64,000 nt of DNA. Source: a bacterium (GTDB lineage: Bacteria > Patescibacteria > Dojkabacteria > JAKAPS01 > JAJZLI01). Location of the stretch: the NCBI GenBank assembly GCA_021816845.1, contig JAKAWT010000001.1, positions 1 to 64,000 on the forward strand. The letters are read 5' to 3'. Under the pieces are notes generated by a model that ran no database searches, was not told the origin of the DNA, and was given only the letters and a program-made list of their open reading frames with translations. The translations under genes were made by a program, and so were the position numbers. Positions 34,440-43,153 of the stretch are shown in pieces (within the stretch, counting starts at the first letter, position 1; the number at the start of each line of letters is the position of its first letter).

Positions 34440-35558
34440 TCAGAAATTTCTCTGTATGATAGTTTCTCCTTTCTTTCCTAGAGGATTAAATCCAGTATCA
34501 GTATTTGGATTGTATCCAGGTAGCAGCTGGTTGAATGGGATATCCCAAATATATATGCCTTTAACAAAAGACAGACTTCTGAGTGAAGTAAATGCAGCAT
34601 CATAATAGTCTGCTTGAGCAGAAGAACTATATATACCAGTGCTACTTGATACCCATGGTTTGCTATAAGATCCCTCCTGTGAAGCTGCTCCAATTTCTGT
34701 TACCACTATAGGCATATTATACTGTTTGTATGCCTGCTCAAGTGCTGACAAATAGGGGCTCCAAGAAGATATCATATCTGTAAGGCTCGGACCTTGTACT
34801 GGCACAAATAGATCTGTACTTATGAAATTGAGTTTATTCCAAAATTGTACATTACTAGATACCAATTGTGGCCACCAATTACTAGAATAGGTTATCTCCC
34901 CACTAAAAACACTTCTAACCTTTTGTATAAGAGTATCCCAATACCCTGTATACTGCTCCATGGAATTTAGTTCAGCACCTACTGTAAGTATGCTCCCTTG
35001 AGCACTTTGTAGTAACATCGCATAACGAACAATCATATTTGTGTATGATTGAAACCAACTTGAGATATCCTGAGGTTTTATTATACCTCTCCAGCCATCA
35101 CCTCCTCCCTTGAGATTCTTTTGATCCAATATTGGCCTTAGATTAGTACTCAGACCAAAACTGTGTGCTGTTTCCAGTATATCCATGAGCTCCAGACTAG
35201 TAGGAGTGGATTCACCTGTATACACGCTTGATGCATACAAGTTATCCATGTAGAAAGGGAAATTGATAGATATACTGTTTACTCCAATGCTCTTAAGATG
35301 AGTAAACAGACTACTAGAAAGTCCTTTTATATCAGGATAGTTCCCGTATAGAAGAATATCAATGCCCTTTTGATAGGATACCTGTATTGGTAGTTCTGGT
35401 GTCTTGGGACTTGTTACTGGTTTTGGTGTTGTAGTTTTACCTTTTCCCTGGCTTGTTATTTTAATTGTATTTGTAGTTGTTGCACATCCTGAAAGAATTG
35501 ATGCAAAAAGGACAAATACTAACAACCCTCCTATCTTAGATCCTTTTTTGTATGACAT
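34440..35558 (-). CDS. GH113-like glycoside hydrolase lipoprotein
   Basis: 372 residues from the ATG at 35558, which has a good ribosome-binding site (AAGGAAGG). A signal peptide ends in a lipobox LSGC (Cys25), so the enzyme is lipid-anchored outside the cell, followed by a Thr/Pro-rich linker and a TIM barrel. Blocks WRGIIKPQDISSWFQSY, TVGAELNSME and IVVTEIGAAS match the GH113 endo-beta-mannanase type; Glu196 and Glu288 are in the places of the acid/base and nucleophile. It overlaps the end of the GT2 gene, so synthesis and cleavage of one beta-mannan-like polymer is a fair inference. Confidence 0.85.
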   Translation of the reverse strand: MSYKKGSKIGGLLVFVLFASILSGCATTTNTIKITSQGKGKTTTPKPVTSPKTPELPIQVSYQKGIDILLYGNYPDIKGLSSSLFTHLKSIGVNSISINFPFYMDNLYASSVYTGESTPTSLELMDILETAHSFGLSTNLRPILDQKNLKGGGDGWRGIIKPQDISSWFQSYTNMIVRYAMLLQSAQGSILTVGAELNSMEQYTGYWDTLIQKVRSVFSGEITYSSNWWPQLVSSNVQFWNKLNFISTDLFVPVQGPSLTDMISSWSPYLSALEQAYKQYNMPIVVTEIGAASQEGSYSKPWVSSSTGIYSSSAQADYYDAAFTSLRSLSFVKGIYIWDIPFNQLLPGYNPNTDTGFNPLGKKGETIIQRNF

Positions 35559-36945
35559 CAAACCCTTCCTTACGCAGTAGGAACTCTATAAGACCTAGAA
35601 GAGACGTTATTGATTCCACTACTGGAATCAGGAATACTCCTGGTATAGCTACTGCCATATGAAGATACTTCTTTAAAGTACCTCCTTTCTCTGATACACC
35701 TAGATTGATTTTAACACCTTCCATATAGCTCCATATTTGAAAAGCCATATTGAAACTCCAAAGTAAAACAATGCCTTTGAAGACAGGTGCAGTATCTTGA
35801 CCAATCAGTAACCCTATAAGGATTACAACCCAAACGTTCTGTGCAAAACCAACGAGCCATATAAAGACTGCATAGGATAAAACCTTTTTGTCTCTAAGAT
35901 GGATGGATTTATCTGAAATGAGATGTATCAGTCCAGAAGACCACCTCCGACGTTGCTTTATTAGGTCTTTCACACTTGATGGAGATGATCCATAAGTTGC
36001 ACTATTTAAGAATCCAGATTTACCAGGATATTTCTTTGCAAAGAAAAGTGCAAAATAAGCATCCTCTACTTTAACTTTTTTTCCGAAATCCCAACCTATT
36101 GTTTCTTCTATATCACTTCTTAGGAGTAGATGTTCCCCGTGTAATCCCATCCTGGGAGTTCCACCACCTGTGAAAAAATAGAATTTTGATAGATCATCAA
36201 TCGGTCTAATTGAATCAGCGAATCTACTTATTGCACTATTTGAACGCTCATACGGAAAGGTCAGTACTCCTTGTGCTAGATAAAATTCATTGCCTTTTTT
36301 GGAAATGAATTCTGCTATTGATGATATTGTGTCAGACCTTACAGAAGTATCATCATCAAGATGATACACCCAAGTGTTTGCACAGTTTTCTCCATCAATA
36401 GCTCTAACCATCATTGCATATTGATTAGCTCTCGCTTTGTACTTAGTACCATTAGGAGTAGAGTAATCATGAGGAACTACAAGAATCCTTACCAAATTAC
36501 TAGATCCATAGATCTTCTGTAGTATTGAGATACCTTCCGAGCCTTCGTCAACGACAACGTCTATTCTGAAATTTACCATATTGAATGGAGCAAATTCCAG
36601 AACTGAATCTATCACCCTTTTTAAAGCTGGAATTACATTTGATCTTGCGACAGACGGGACTATAAATATTACTTGATTATTTATAGTTTCACAGAACCTA
36701 GATGGAACTACTTTATACCTCTTTAGGGCTACTATTCCTAAGAATGATATAACCGCTAGTGGAACATTCAAACTCCAAATTAAGGTTACATACCAATTAA
36801 GGGCCTGATATCTAGAACCACCAGTGATATACCAAGAGATTGCACCAAGTATTGTAAAAACTAATAGAAACCTCCAAATATTGACATTGAATATACTACG
36901 CTTCCTACGACCAGATTCCCCAATATATATTGGAACTGTAGACAA
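35536..36945 (-). CDS. membrane GT2 glycosyltransferase of the egghead (beta-mannosyltransferase) type
   Basis: 469 residues. Two N-terminal helices (about 25-42, 50-70), a cytoplasmic GT-A domain, and at least two C-terminal helices (about 360-385, 425-445). Catalytic marks are HLDDDTS, GGGTPRMGLHGEHLLLRSD, KVEDAYFALFF and QRRRW (QxxRW). The GLHGEHLLLRSD block and VEDAYFAL are characteristic of the egh family, beta-1,4-mannosyltransferases. Start is TTG at 36945, chosen because the frame opens with a clear ribosome-binding site (GGAGG, 36957-36961) 11 bases before. It leads an operon with the GH113-like lipoprotein. Confidence 0.8.
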   Translation of the reverse strand: MSTVPIYIGESGRRKRSIFNVNIWRFLLVFTILGAISWYITGGSRYQALNWYVTLIWSLNVPLAVISFLGIVALKRYKVVPSRFCETINNQVIFIVPSVARSNVIPALKRVIDSVLEFAPFNMVNFRIDVVVDEGSEGISILQKIYGSSNLVRILVVPHDYSTPNGTKYKARANQYAMMVRAIDGENCANTWVYHLDDDTSVRSDTISSIAEFISKKGNEFYLAQGVLTFPYERSNSAISRFADSIRPIDDLSKFYFFTGGGTPRMGLHGEHLLLRSDIEETIGWDFGKKVKVEDAYFALFFAKKYPGKSGFLNSATYGSSPSSVKDLIKQRRRWSSGLIHLISDKSIHLRDKKVLSYAVFIWLVGFAQNVWVVILIGLLIGQDTAPVFKGIVLLWSFNMAFQIWSYMEGVKINLGVSEKGGTLKKYLHMAVAIPGVFLIPVVESITSLLGLIEFLLRKEGFDVIQKRI

Positions 36946-37284
36946 CTGTGACTTATCCTCCTTTTAGTTGTAAAAGAACTTGCCGGATTATACGTGTACC
37001 AATACTACTAACATTACTGTCATTTATATATGGTATACACAAAGTGCATTGTACTAAAAAATAAATTTATAATCAAATGTATAGTGTCTACATAAGTTGA
37101 GATACTAACCTTTTTTTTAAAACATTAGATTTTTTATACAATAATTAAATCCTATAGTGTAATAGGGAATAGGGTATGATTTTAAAAGCAGGGAGGGTTT
37201 ATCAACTACATAAATTATACAAAAGAACAATATAAAATAACTGAGTATAATATTATTAGTGGGGGATAGGGTAGGGAGCCATAA
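36946..37284. other. 339-bp gap between secA and the GT2 gene
   Basis: No coding frame or RNA gene is recognised. The part next to the GT2 gene holds its ribosome-binding site and a TATAAT-like element on the minus strand. The part next to secA is G-rich on the plus strand (GGGGG-ATA-GGG-TA-GGG at 37261-37276 and GGGAGGG near 37191-37197), unusual for this AT-rich sequence. Confidence 0.5.
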
Positions 37285-40020
37285 TTAGATATTCTTTCCA
37301 TGACAATTTTTATATTTTTTTCCAGAACCACAGAAACAAGGATCATTCCTTCCAATCTTACTTGCACCAGAAGGTAAATTGGATTTTTTAGTATTAGTCA
37401 TTGTTACCTTACTATTATTTTGAGACAAATTAGCTTCTATCTTTTCCAAATTCTCCAACATTAATGGTTCCTGTACTTCTACTTTCTGGACGTAAAATAC
37501 TCTTCTTGCAAATTCATACTCGACTGCATTAATGAATCTATCAAACATAGTAAACGCTTCCTGTTTATATGCAACTAGAGGATCAACCTGAGCATATCCT
37601 TGTAACCCTATACTCTGTTTTAAATAATCCATAGCATCAATATGATCAGTCCAAAGGTAAGATAATACTTGTAGATAAGAATCCTTCATTATTTGTCTAA
37701 ACACCTCCTTAGTAAATATCTCTTCTTGCATTGATAGTGCTTCTTCTACTATTTTCTTCAACTGATCCAAAAGATCTTCTTTAATGATAACTTTAGATTT
37801 TATTGATTCTGATTGTCCAAACAATAAATCTTTCCAATCATTATATGAGATCCCTGATGATTTCAAAACTGTCTCAAAGATCTCTTTGGGGATAATCGCA
37901 TATAAGTCATTTATTAAAGTTTCTAATTCTTCTTTAGTTATATCTTCATTTGGGGCTATAGATTCTACTATATTGGTAACTTGGAGATTAATTTTATCCA
38001 GTACTTCTTTTTTATAGTCAAATTTTTCATCTTCCATATTGTTCAGAAATTTTTTCCTTTTTCTGAATACAACTTCTCTATGTTTATTCATAACATCATC
38101 ATAGTCAACAAGAGATTTTCTAGTATCAAAATTATATGCTTCTATCTTCTTTTGGGATGATTCAATCTGTTTAGAAATAATACCTGCTTCTATAGGAACA
38201 TTTTCATCTACTTTCAAAGTAGAAAGAATTCTTGCTACAGACTCTCCTCCAAATATTCGCATTAAATCATCATCAAGTGACACGTAAAATCTAGCTGATC
38301 CAGGATCACCTTGTCTTCCAGTTCTACCTCTAAGCTGATTATCAATCCTTCTCGATTCATGCCTTTGAGTTCCTATAACATGTAAACCCCCAAGTTCCTT
38401 AACACCTTCACCCAAAACTATATCAGTACCTCTTCCTGCCATATTAGTAGCTATAGTTACTTGTCCTTTTTCTCCAGCATGAGATATTATTTCAGCTTCC
38501 TGTTCATGATATTTAGCGTTTAAAACAGTATGGGGAATACCTTCTTTAGAAAGTAGATTAGATAGATATTCAGATGTGTCCACAGAGGTTGTACCAACAA
38601 GTAGTGGTCTCTTTTTTTTATTATTTTCTTTGATTTCATCTATTACAGCTCTAAACTTAGCATCCTTATTTCTATATACCCTATCGGCATAATCTATCCT
38701 TATATTAGGTCTGTTAGGAGGTATAGCAATAACATCAAGATGATAAATCTTGAAAAATTCTTCAGCTTCTGTCATTGCTGTCCCAGTCATTCCTGCAAGG
38801 TATTTATATAATCTAAAGAAATTTTGGAAAGTTATCGTAGCTAAAGTTCTACTCTCTTGTAAAATTTCAACTCCCTCTTTAGCTTCTATTGCTTGATGAA
38901 GACCTTCTGAAAATCTTCTATCAGGCATTATTCTACCTGTAAATTCATCAACTATTATAACTTTTCCATCTTTTACAAGGTATTCATCATCCTTAATGAA
39001 AAATGATTTAGCTTTTAAAGCATTTTCCAGATGATATGTGTTCTTATAATCACTCCATATATCATCAACATGCATAATCTTCTCTATTTTGTCTATACCG
39101 TTTTCTGTCAAAGTTACAGACTGTATTTTCTCATCAAGAATATAATCATCTCCAACCTGTAATTGTTGCGCAATTTGGGCAAAACGTGTATATAAAGATA
39201 CATCACTCTCAACTGGGTCAGATATAATTAATGGGGTTCTAGATTCATCAATTAATACTGAATCAGCTTCATCAACTATGCAAAAAAAGAGTTCTCTTTG
39301 AGAAAAATCAGATTTTGAATATACAAGATTATCTCTCAGATAATCAAATCCAAAATCATTATTTGTACCATATGTAATATCACATTCATATGCTTCTTTT
39401 TTTGTACATTCAAAAAGTTGTGCACCATGCATACTATTAAGCCTAAATCCTTCCTTTTTAAGTGAATCTATTTCAGACTCTGTTTTTCCATATTCTTTTA
39501 ATTTATCTAAAGGAATAAACTTATATGTTTTATCAGAAGTAACAACTCCTACTGAGAGTCCTAAAAAAGAATAAATATGTCCACACCATTCAGCATCTCT
39601 TTTTGCAAGATAATCATTAACAGTAACAATATGAGCTCCCTTTTTAAATAAAGCATATAAAGTCAGTGGTAGTGTAGCAACAAGAGTCTTTCCTTCTCCT
39701 GTTAAAAGCTCTACAAGCCTTCCTTGTGCCATGGCAAGACCAGCCATAAGCTGAACATCATAGTGCCTATGATTTAAAGACCTTTTAGCAGCTTCTCTCA
39801 CTATTGCAAAAACTTCTGGAAAAAACTCATCTCTCATCCTCTCTATATCATCATCTTTAGTCTTAGAGAGTTTCTTTATTATATCTTGAATCTTAACTCT
39901 CATCTCATCATCAGATAATTTTGATACTTTATCCTCAAGATTATTTATAAGTATAATTTTTCCCTCAAGCCTTTTTACCTGTTTTTGATTGGAATCGAAA
40001 AATTTATTAAAAATAGACAT
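37285..40020 (-). CDS. secA: preprotein translocase ATPase SecA
   Basis: Drives secretion through SecYEG. The ATG at 40020 (MSIFNKFFDSN, 911 residues) fits the family start; a TTG at 40029 adds three residues. Walker A GEGKTLVATLPLTLYAL, IVDEADSVLIDE (Walker B, DEAD-like), AGMTGTA, ATNMAGRGTDI and RQGDPGSARFYVSLDDDLMR are all present. The C-terminal zinc/SecB-binding tail DPCFCGSGKKYKNCH is intact. Full length. It follows greA at 18 bp, in the unusual order greA-secA. Confidence 0.97.
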   Translation of the reverse strand: MSIFNKFFDSNQKQVKRLEGKIILINNLEDKVSKLSDDEMRVKIQDIIKKLSKTKDDDIERMRDEFFPEVFAIVREAAKRSLNHRHYDVQLMAGLAMAQGRLVELLTGEGKTLVATLPLTLYALFKKGAHIVTVNDYLAKRDAEWCGHIYSFLGLSVGVVTSDKTYKFIPLDKLKEYGKTESEIDSLKKEGFRLNSMHGAQLFECTKKEAYECDITYGTNNDFGFDYLRDNLVYSKSDFSQRELFFCIVDEADSVLIDESRTPLIISDPVESDVSLYTRFAQIAQQLQVGDDYILDEKIQSVTLTENGIDKIEKIMHVDDIWSDYKNTYHLENALKAKSFFIKDDEYLVKDGKVIIVDEFTGRIMPDRRFSEGLHQAIEAKEGVEILQESRTLATITFQNFFRLYKYLAGMTGTAMTEAEEFFKIYHLDVIAIPPNRPNIRIDYADRVYRNKDAKFRAVIDEIKENNKKKRPLLVGTTSVDTSEYLSNLLSKEGIPHTVLNAKYHEQEAEIISHAGEKGQVTIATNMAGRGTDIVLGEGVKELGGLHVIGTQRHESRRIDNQLRGRTGRQGDPGSARFYVSLDDDLMRIFGGESVARILSTLKVDENVPIEAGIISKQIESSQKKIEAYNFDTRKSLVDYDDVMNKHREVVFRKRKKFLNNMEDEKFDYKKEVLDKINLQVTNIVESIAPNEDITKEELETLINDLYAIIPKEIFETVLKSSGISYNDWKDLLFGQSESIKSKVIIKEDLLDQLKKIVEEALSMQEEIFTKEVFRQIMKDSYLQVLSYLWTDHIDAMDYLKQSIGLQGYAQVDPLVAYKQEAFTMFDRFINAVEYEFARRVFYVQKVEVQEPLMLENLEKIEANLSQNNSKVTMTNTKKSNLPSGASKIGRNDPCFCGSGKKYKNCHGKNI

Positions 40021-40038
40021 AACAGTCAACCAATGTAT

Positions 40039-40524
40039 CTAATTTTCTATACTTAATATAGTATATTCTACTATATCATCACCCACGGTTACATTAACAC
40101 TATCCCCTTTCTTTTTTTTAACTAAAGCTGCTCCTATAGGAGAATCAACTGATATTTTACCCTCCATAGGGTTACTCTCTGAAACACCTACCATTATAAG
40201 TGTCTTTTCACCTTTATCTGATTTTACAACAATTTTAGAACCTATTTGGACTATATTGTCATCTCCTCTATCTGTTGCAATAACATAGTTTTTTAGTATA
40301 TCTTCAATCTCACTTATCCTAGCCTCGTTAAGCTCTCTCTCAAGCATAGCAGCAGAGTATGCACCATTTTCAGATAAATCACCTTCTAAACGTGCTCTAT
40401 TAATATCATCATTAATACTTTTTCTTTGTATATTAACTTTATTACTGTATTCCTCTTTTAGAGCCTCCAGTCCTTTTTTAGTTAATAAAAATTTGTTAGA
40501 AAAATCTCTGTTTTTCTTTATCAT
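40039..40524 (-). CDS. greA: transcript cleavage factor GreA
   Basis: Rescues backtracked RNA polymerase by stimulating transcript cleavage. 161 residues: an N-terminal coiled coil with DGDLSENGAYSAA-like GDLSENGAYSAAMLER at about 48-63 (the acidic tip that enters the polymerase), and a globular domain with SPIGAALVKKKKGD (about 131-144) typical of GreA over GreB. The first 14 residues are a short basic extension. Cotranscribed with secA. Confidence 0.94.
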   Translation of the reverse strand: MIKKNRDFSNKFLLTKKGLEALKEEYSNKVNIQRKSINDDINRARLEGDLSENGAYSAAMLERELNEARISEIEDILKNYVIATDRGDDNIVQIGSKIVVKSDKGEKTLIMVGVSESNPMEGKISVDSPIGAALVKKKKGDSVNVTVGDDIVEYTILSIEN

Positions 40525-40655
40525 AACACTTAATTATATAAATCAATAGGAAAAATAAGCCTCCTTCTAAATAAGCTTACTTGTAATGTACGATTGTAGC
40601 ATAAATAGTAATATTTTCATATATCAAAAATACTATTATTATAGGTGTATACAAC

Positions 40656-41630
40656 TTAATAGTGATATGCCAATCCTGCTACAGTGACAGCATTATCTGT
40701 ACATAATTCTATTGGAGGGAAATACAGGCTAAATTCATCCCTGTACTTTTCAAATTCTTTTCTTATCCTTAAATTTGCAGCAACCCCTCCAGCTATTGTG
40801 ATTGTATTTATATTAAGAGTTCTTGCTGCTTTTATAGTTTTCCTAACTAATATATCTGCAACTGCAAACTGAAATGATGCAAGTACATCTTCCCTATTTA
40901 CACCTTTATGACTTTTCATATAATATAATACTGACGTTTTCAACCCTGAGAATGAGAAATTAAAATCATTAGATCCTATCATTGGCCTTGGAAAATCTAC
41001 AAAATTTTCATTACCAGAATCAGATATCTTTGATATATGTGGTCCTCCAGGATAAGGTAGTCCAAACATTCTTGCAACCTTATCAAATGCCTCCCCTGCT
41101 GCATCATCAACAGTTTGACCTATAACTTCCATGGATGTTGCTGATAATACTTTTATTATCTGAGTATGACCTCCAGATATTAGTAGAGAAATATGTGGAA
41201 ACTCTATATTAGGATTTGTTAGAATATTAGCATATACATGAGCATATAAATGATTAATATTAACAATTGGTAAACCTTTTGTCTTGGATCTAGATCCCCA
41301 GGATCCAGATCCCTTGGGTCTAGACCCCTTGGCAAAGCCATGGGCAAAAGAAACCCCTACTAATAAGGCTGGAACCAATCCTGGATTCAGGGTTACAGCT
41401 ATCTTTGAAATTTCAATATTAGAATTTCTATTTATTATCTTATCAATTAATAGTGGTAAAACTTCAATATGCATTCTTGAGGCTTTTTCAGGAACAACTC
41501 CACCAGTATCAACATGATCTTGAGAAGATAACAGAGAATCTATTATCACAAAACCATTCTTTACTATTGCAACTCCAGTATCATCACAAGATGTTTCAAT
41601 GCCTAATATATTAATATCACTTTTTTTCAT
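40656..41630 (-). CDS. tsaD: tRNA t6A synthesis protein TsaD with a repeat insertion
   Basis: Catalytic subunit of the t6A37 tRNA-modification complex with TsaB and TsaE. GIETSCDDTGVAI at the N terminus, the metal site NHLYAH, SGGHTQ, DDAAGEAFDKVARMFGLPYPGGP and AGGVAANLRIR are all in place. After residue ~101 (HGFAK), where other TsaD proteins run directly into GLPIVNINHL, there is an added GSRPKGSGSWGSRSKTK encoded by three repeat units. The insertion is on the surface loop before the metal-binding helix. Without it the length (about 307) is slightly short. ATGA overlap with tsaB; third gene of tsaE-tsaB-tsaD. Confidence 0.95.
   Translation of the reverse strand: MKKSDINILGIETSCDDTGVAIVKNGFVIIDSLLSSQDHVDTGGVVPEKASRMHIEVLPLLIDKIINRNSNIEISKIAVTLNPGLVPALLVGVSFAHGFAKGSRPKGSGSWGSRSKTKGLPIVNINHLYAHVYANILTNPNIEFPHISLLISGGHTQIIKVLSATSMEVIGQTVDDAAGEAFDKVARMFGLPYPGGPHISKISDSGNENFVDFPRPMIGSNDFNFSFSGLKTSVLYYMKSHKGVNREDVLASFQFAVADILVRKTIKAARTLNINTITIAGGVAANLRIRKEFEKYRDEFSLYFPPIELCTDNAVTVAGLAYHY
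41286..41327. repeat. three-unit 15-bp repeat array in tsaD
   Basis: GGATCTAGATCC + CCA + GGATCCAGATCC + CTT + GGGTCTAGACCC + CTT. The first and last 12-mers are perfect palindromes; the last is identical to the unit in gmk. This is the clearest array in the window. Confidence 0.85.
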
Positions 41631-42136
41631 AATGTTTTTATGTATAGAGGAAGTACATATAAAGGATCATCAAATTCTCTACTCTTTATTTTCCTTTTTA
41701 TAATTTTAAAAAAAATATTATAATCTAGCTCAATAGGTATAAATTCCTCATCATGTATAATTTCATAACCTTTAACGTTGGATCTAGATTCTGAGGATTT
41801 AGATCCATTTTTTATAAATATATTTCCCCTTCCTGCAGATACAATCTCAGGCTTTCCCATTTCTTTGAGTACATCAAATGATGATATAGCCACAATAGGA
41901 GTTTTCCTTGCAAGTGAGTATCCTTTAACATAAGCTAGAGATGCTCTAGTACTTGTAAAAGAACCAGGCCCTTTATTAATACCTATAAATCTCACGTTAC
42001 CAAACACATCGAAAATATTGTCTAGAGATAAGAATACATTATTAAGTTCACCTTCAAACTTTTTTTCAACCTTATCATCCTTATATAAAAAACATTTTAG
42101 TTTATCTTTTGTAGCATCAATTATTAAGATTTCCAT
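41627..42136 (-). CDS. tsaB: tRNA t6A synthesis partner TsaB
   Basis: Inactive paralogue of TsaD that activates it. The ATG at 42136 (MEILIIDATKDKLKC, 169 residues) is preferred over a TTG at 42142. The FIGINKGPGSFTSTRASLAYVKGYSLA block is the family mark (about 56-82). The C-terminal half is short and carries NGSKSSESRSNVKG, encoded by a repeat pair at 41780-41806. It overlaps tsaE by 20 bp and tsaD by 4 bp. Confidence 0.92.
   Translation of the reverse strand: MEILIIDATKDKLKCFLYKDDKVEKKFEGELNNVFLSLDNIFDVFGNVRFIGINKGPGSFTSTRASLAYVKGYSLARKTPIVAISSFDVLKEMGKPEIVSAGRGNIFIKNGSKSSESRSNVKGYEIIHDEEFIPIELDYNIFFKIIKRKIKSREFDDPLYVLPLYIKTL
41780..41806. repeat. two-unit 15-bp repeat array in tsaB
   Basis: GGATCTAGATTC + TGA + GGATTTAGATCC. 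On the plus strand the spacer reads TGA, but the coding strand reads TCA, so no stop arises in tsaB. Confidence 0.65.
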
Positions 42137-42614
42137 ATTCAACCTCTATTTCCCTAACATTATTACTTCTAGAACCATATGATTCCAATTGTACATGTTT
42201 AAAATATATTTTTATAATTTCACCCTGATTGGAGAATTTTGATCCTAAAGATGCAGATTTAAGACTATCTATAATATGATTAAATTTATCTGCCCACTCA
42301 ATAATTACCACACCATGCCCCAAAACATCATAAAAATCTACTCTCTCCAAATCCTCTGGATCATCTAACCTATACCAGTCAAAATGATATAGAAACATAC
42401 CATTATTTTCATGATCTGCCCTTATTATAAAGGTAGGAGATGTTATCTCGTCTTCGAACCCTAATGATTTAGCTAACATTTTTGTAAATGTAGTTTTACC
42501 TGCCCCTAGATCCCCGTATAAACATAAAATTTCATTACCCTTTATGCTCTTTGCTAATTTTTCTGCAACTCTATTTGTATCAGAAACATCTTCTGATTTA
42601 TATTTCATTATCAT
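42117..42614 (-). CDS. tsaE: tRNA t6A synthesis ATPase TsaE
   Basis: P-loop ATPase that binds the TsaB-TsaD pair and resets it between rounds. Walker A GDLGAGKTT at about 35-43, TSPTFIIRADHEN (switch) and the YHFDWYRLDDPEDLE helix are the family marks; a VVIIEWADKF strand-loop follows. 165 residues, with two short Ser/Gly-rich stretches (SASLGSKFSNQ and ESYGSRSNN) at the C-terminal end that may be worn-down repeat units. Leads the tsaE-tsaB-tsaD operon. Confidence 0.92.
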   Translation of the reverse strand: MIMKYKSEDVSDTNRVAEKLAKSIKGNEILCLYGDLGAGKTTFTKMLAKSLGFEDEITSPTFIIRADHENNGMFLYHFDWYRLDDPEDLERVDFYDVLGHGVVIIEWADKFNHIIDSLKSASLGSKFSNQGEIIKIYFKHVQLESYGSRSNNVREIEVEYGNLNN

Positions 42615-42721
42615 ATAAAAACAAATTAAACCTTATTATACTATAAAAGTATCACATCAATACAATTATTAGTAAAATAAATTAATAGGATATTTCAGAA
42701 CTAAAGAATTATTTTGATAAT

Positions 42722-43153
42722 TCAATACCTTTTTAAATTTCTATTTATAATTCTCTGCAATATAGTATTCCCATACTTATACCTATTCAAATTTCCCAAA
42801 GATAAATTAATTTCATCCTTTATATTTTTTGGGATCTCATTCCATGATTTTATATCTGTTTTTTTTAAGACTAAATTTTCAGCTAATATATTAGCTTCTC
42901 CTTTATTGATTTTTAATTTTAAAAGAATACTGACTACCTCACTACGAACTTTTAAAAGTCTATACATGTACCTAAATTCATAAAACAACTTTGTTGTGTA
43001 AAAAGCTATAAAAAGTACAATAGCAACGTAAATTACAGACAAATAAAAATTTAGGTGTACTACACTCTCATATGCATTATATGTAAAATATATTCCTACT
43101 ACTATGAGAGCAAATAATATAAGGGATTTAATTCTTTGATCGTTTTTGCTCAT
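42722..43153 (-). CDS. small membrane protein downstream of the cytochrome b genes
   Basis: 143 residues, two adjacent membrane helices (about 10-26 and 36-54) followed by a basic cytoplasmic part of about 85 residues. No family recognised. It overlaps the end of the cytochrome b C-terminal gene by 26 bp and is the last gene of that cluster, so it may be part of the complex or its assembly. A start at the ATG at 43153. Confidence 0.55.
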   Translation of the reverse strand: MSKNDQRIKSLILFALIVVGIYFTYNAYESVVHLNFYLSVIYVAIVLFIAFYTTKLFYEFRYMYRLLKVRSEVVSILLKLKINKGEANILAENLVLKKTDIKSWNEIPKNIKDEINLSLGNLNRYKYGNTILQRIINRNLKRY

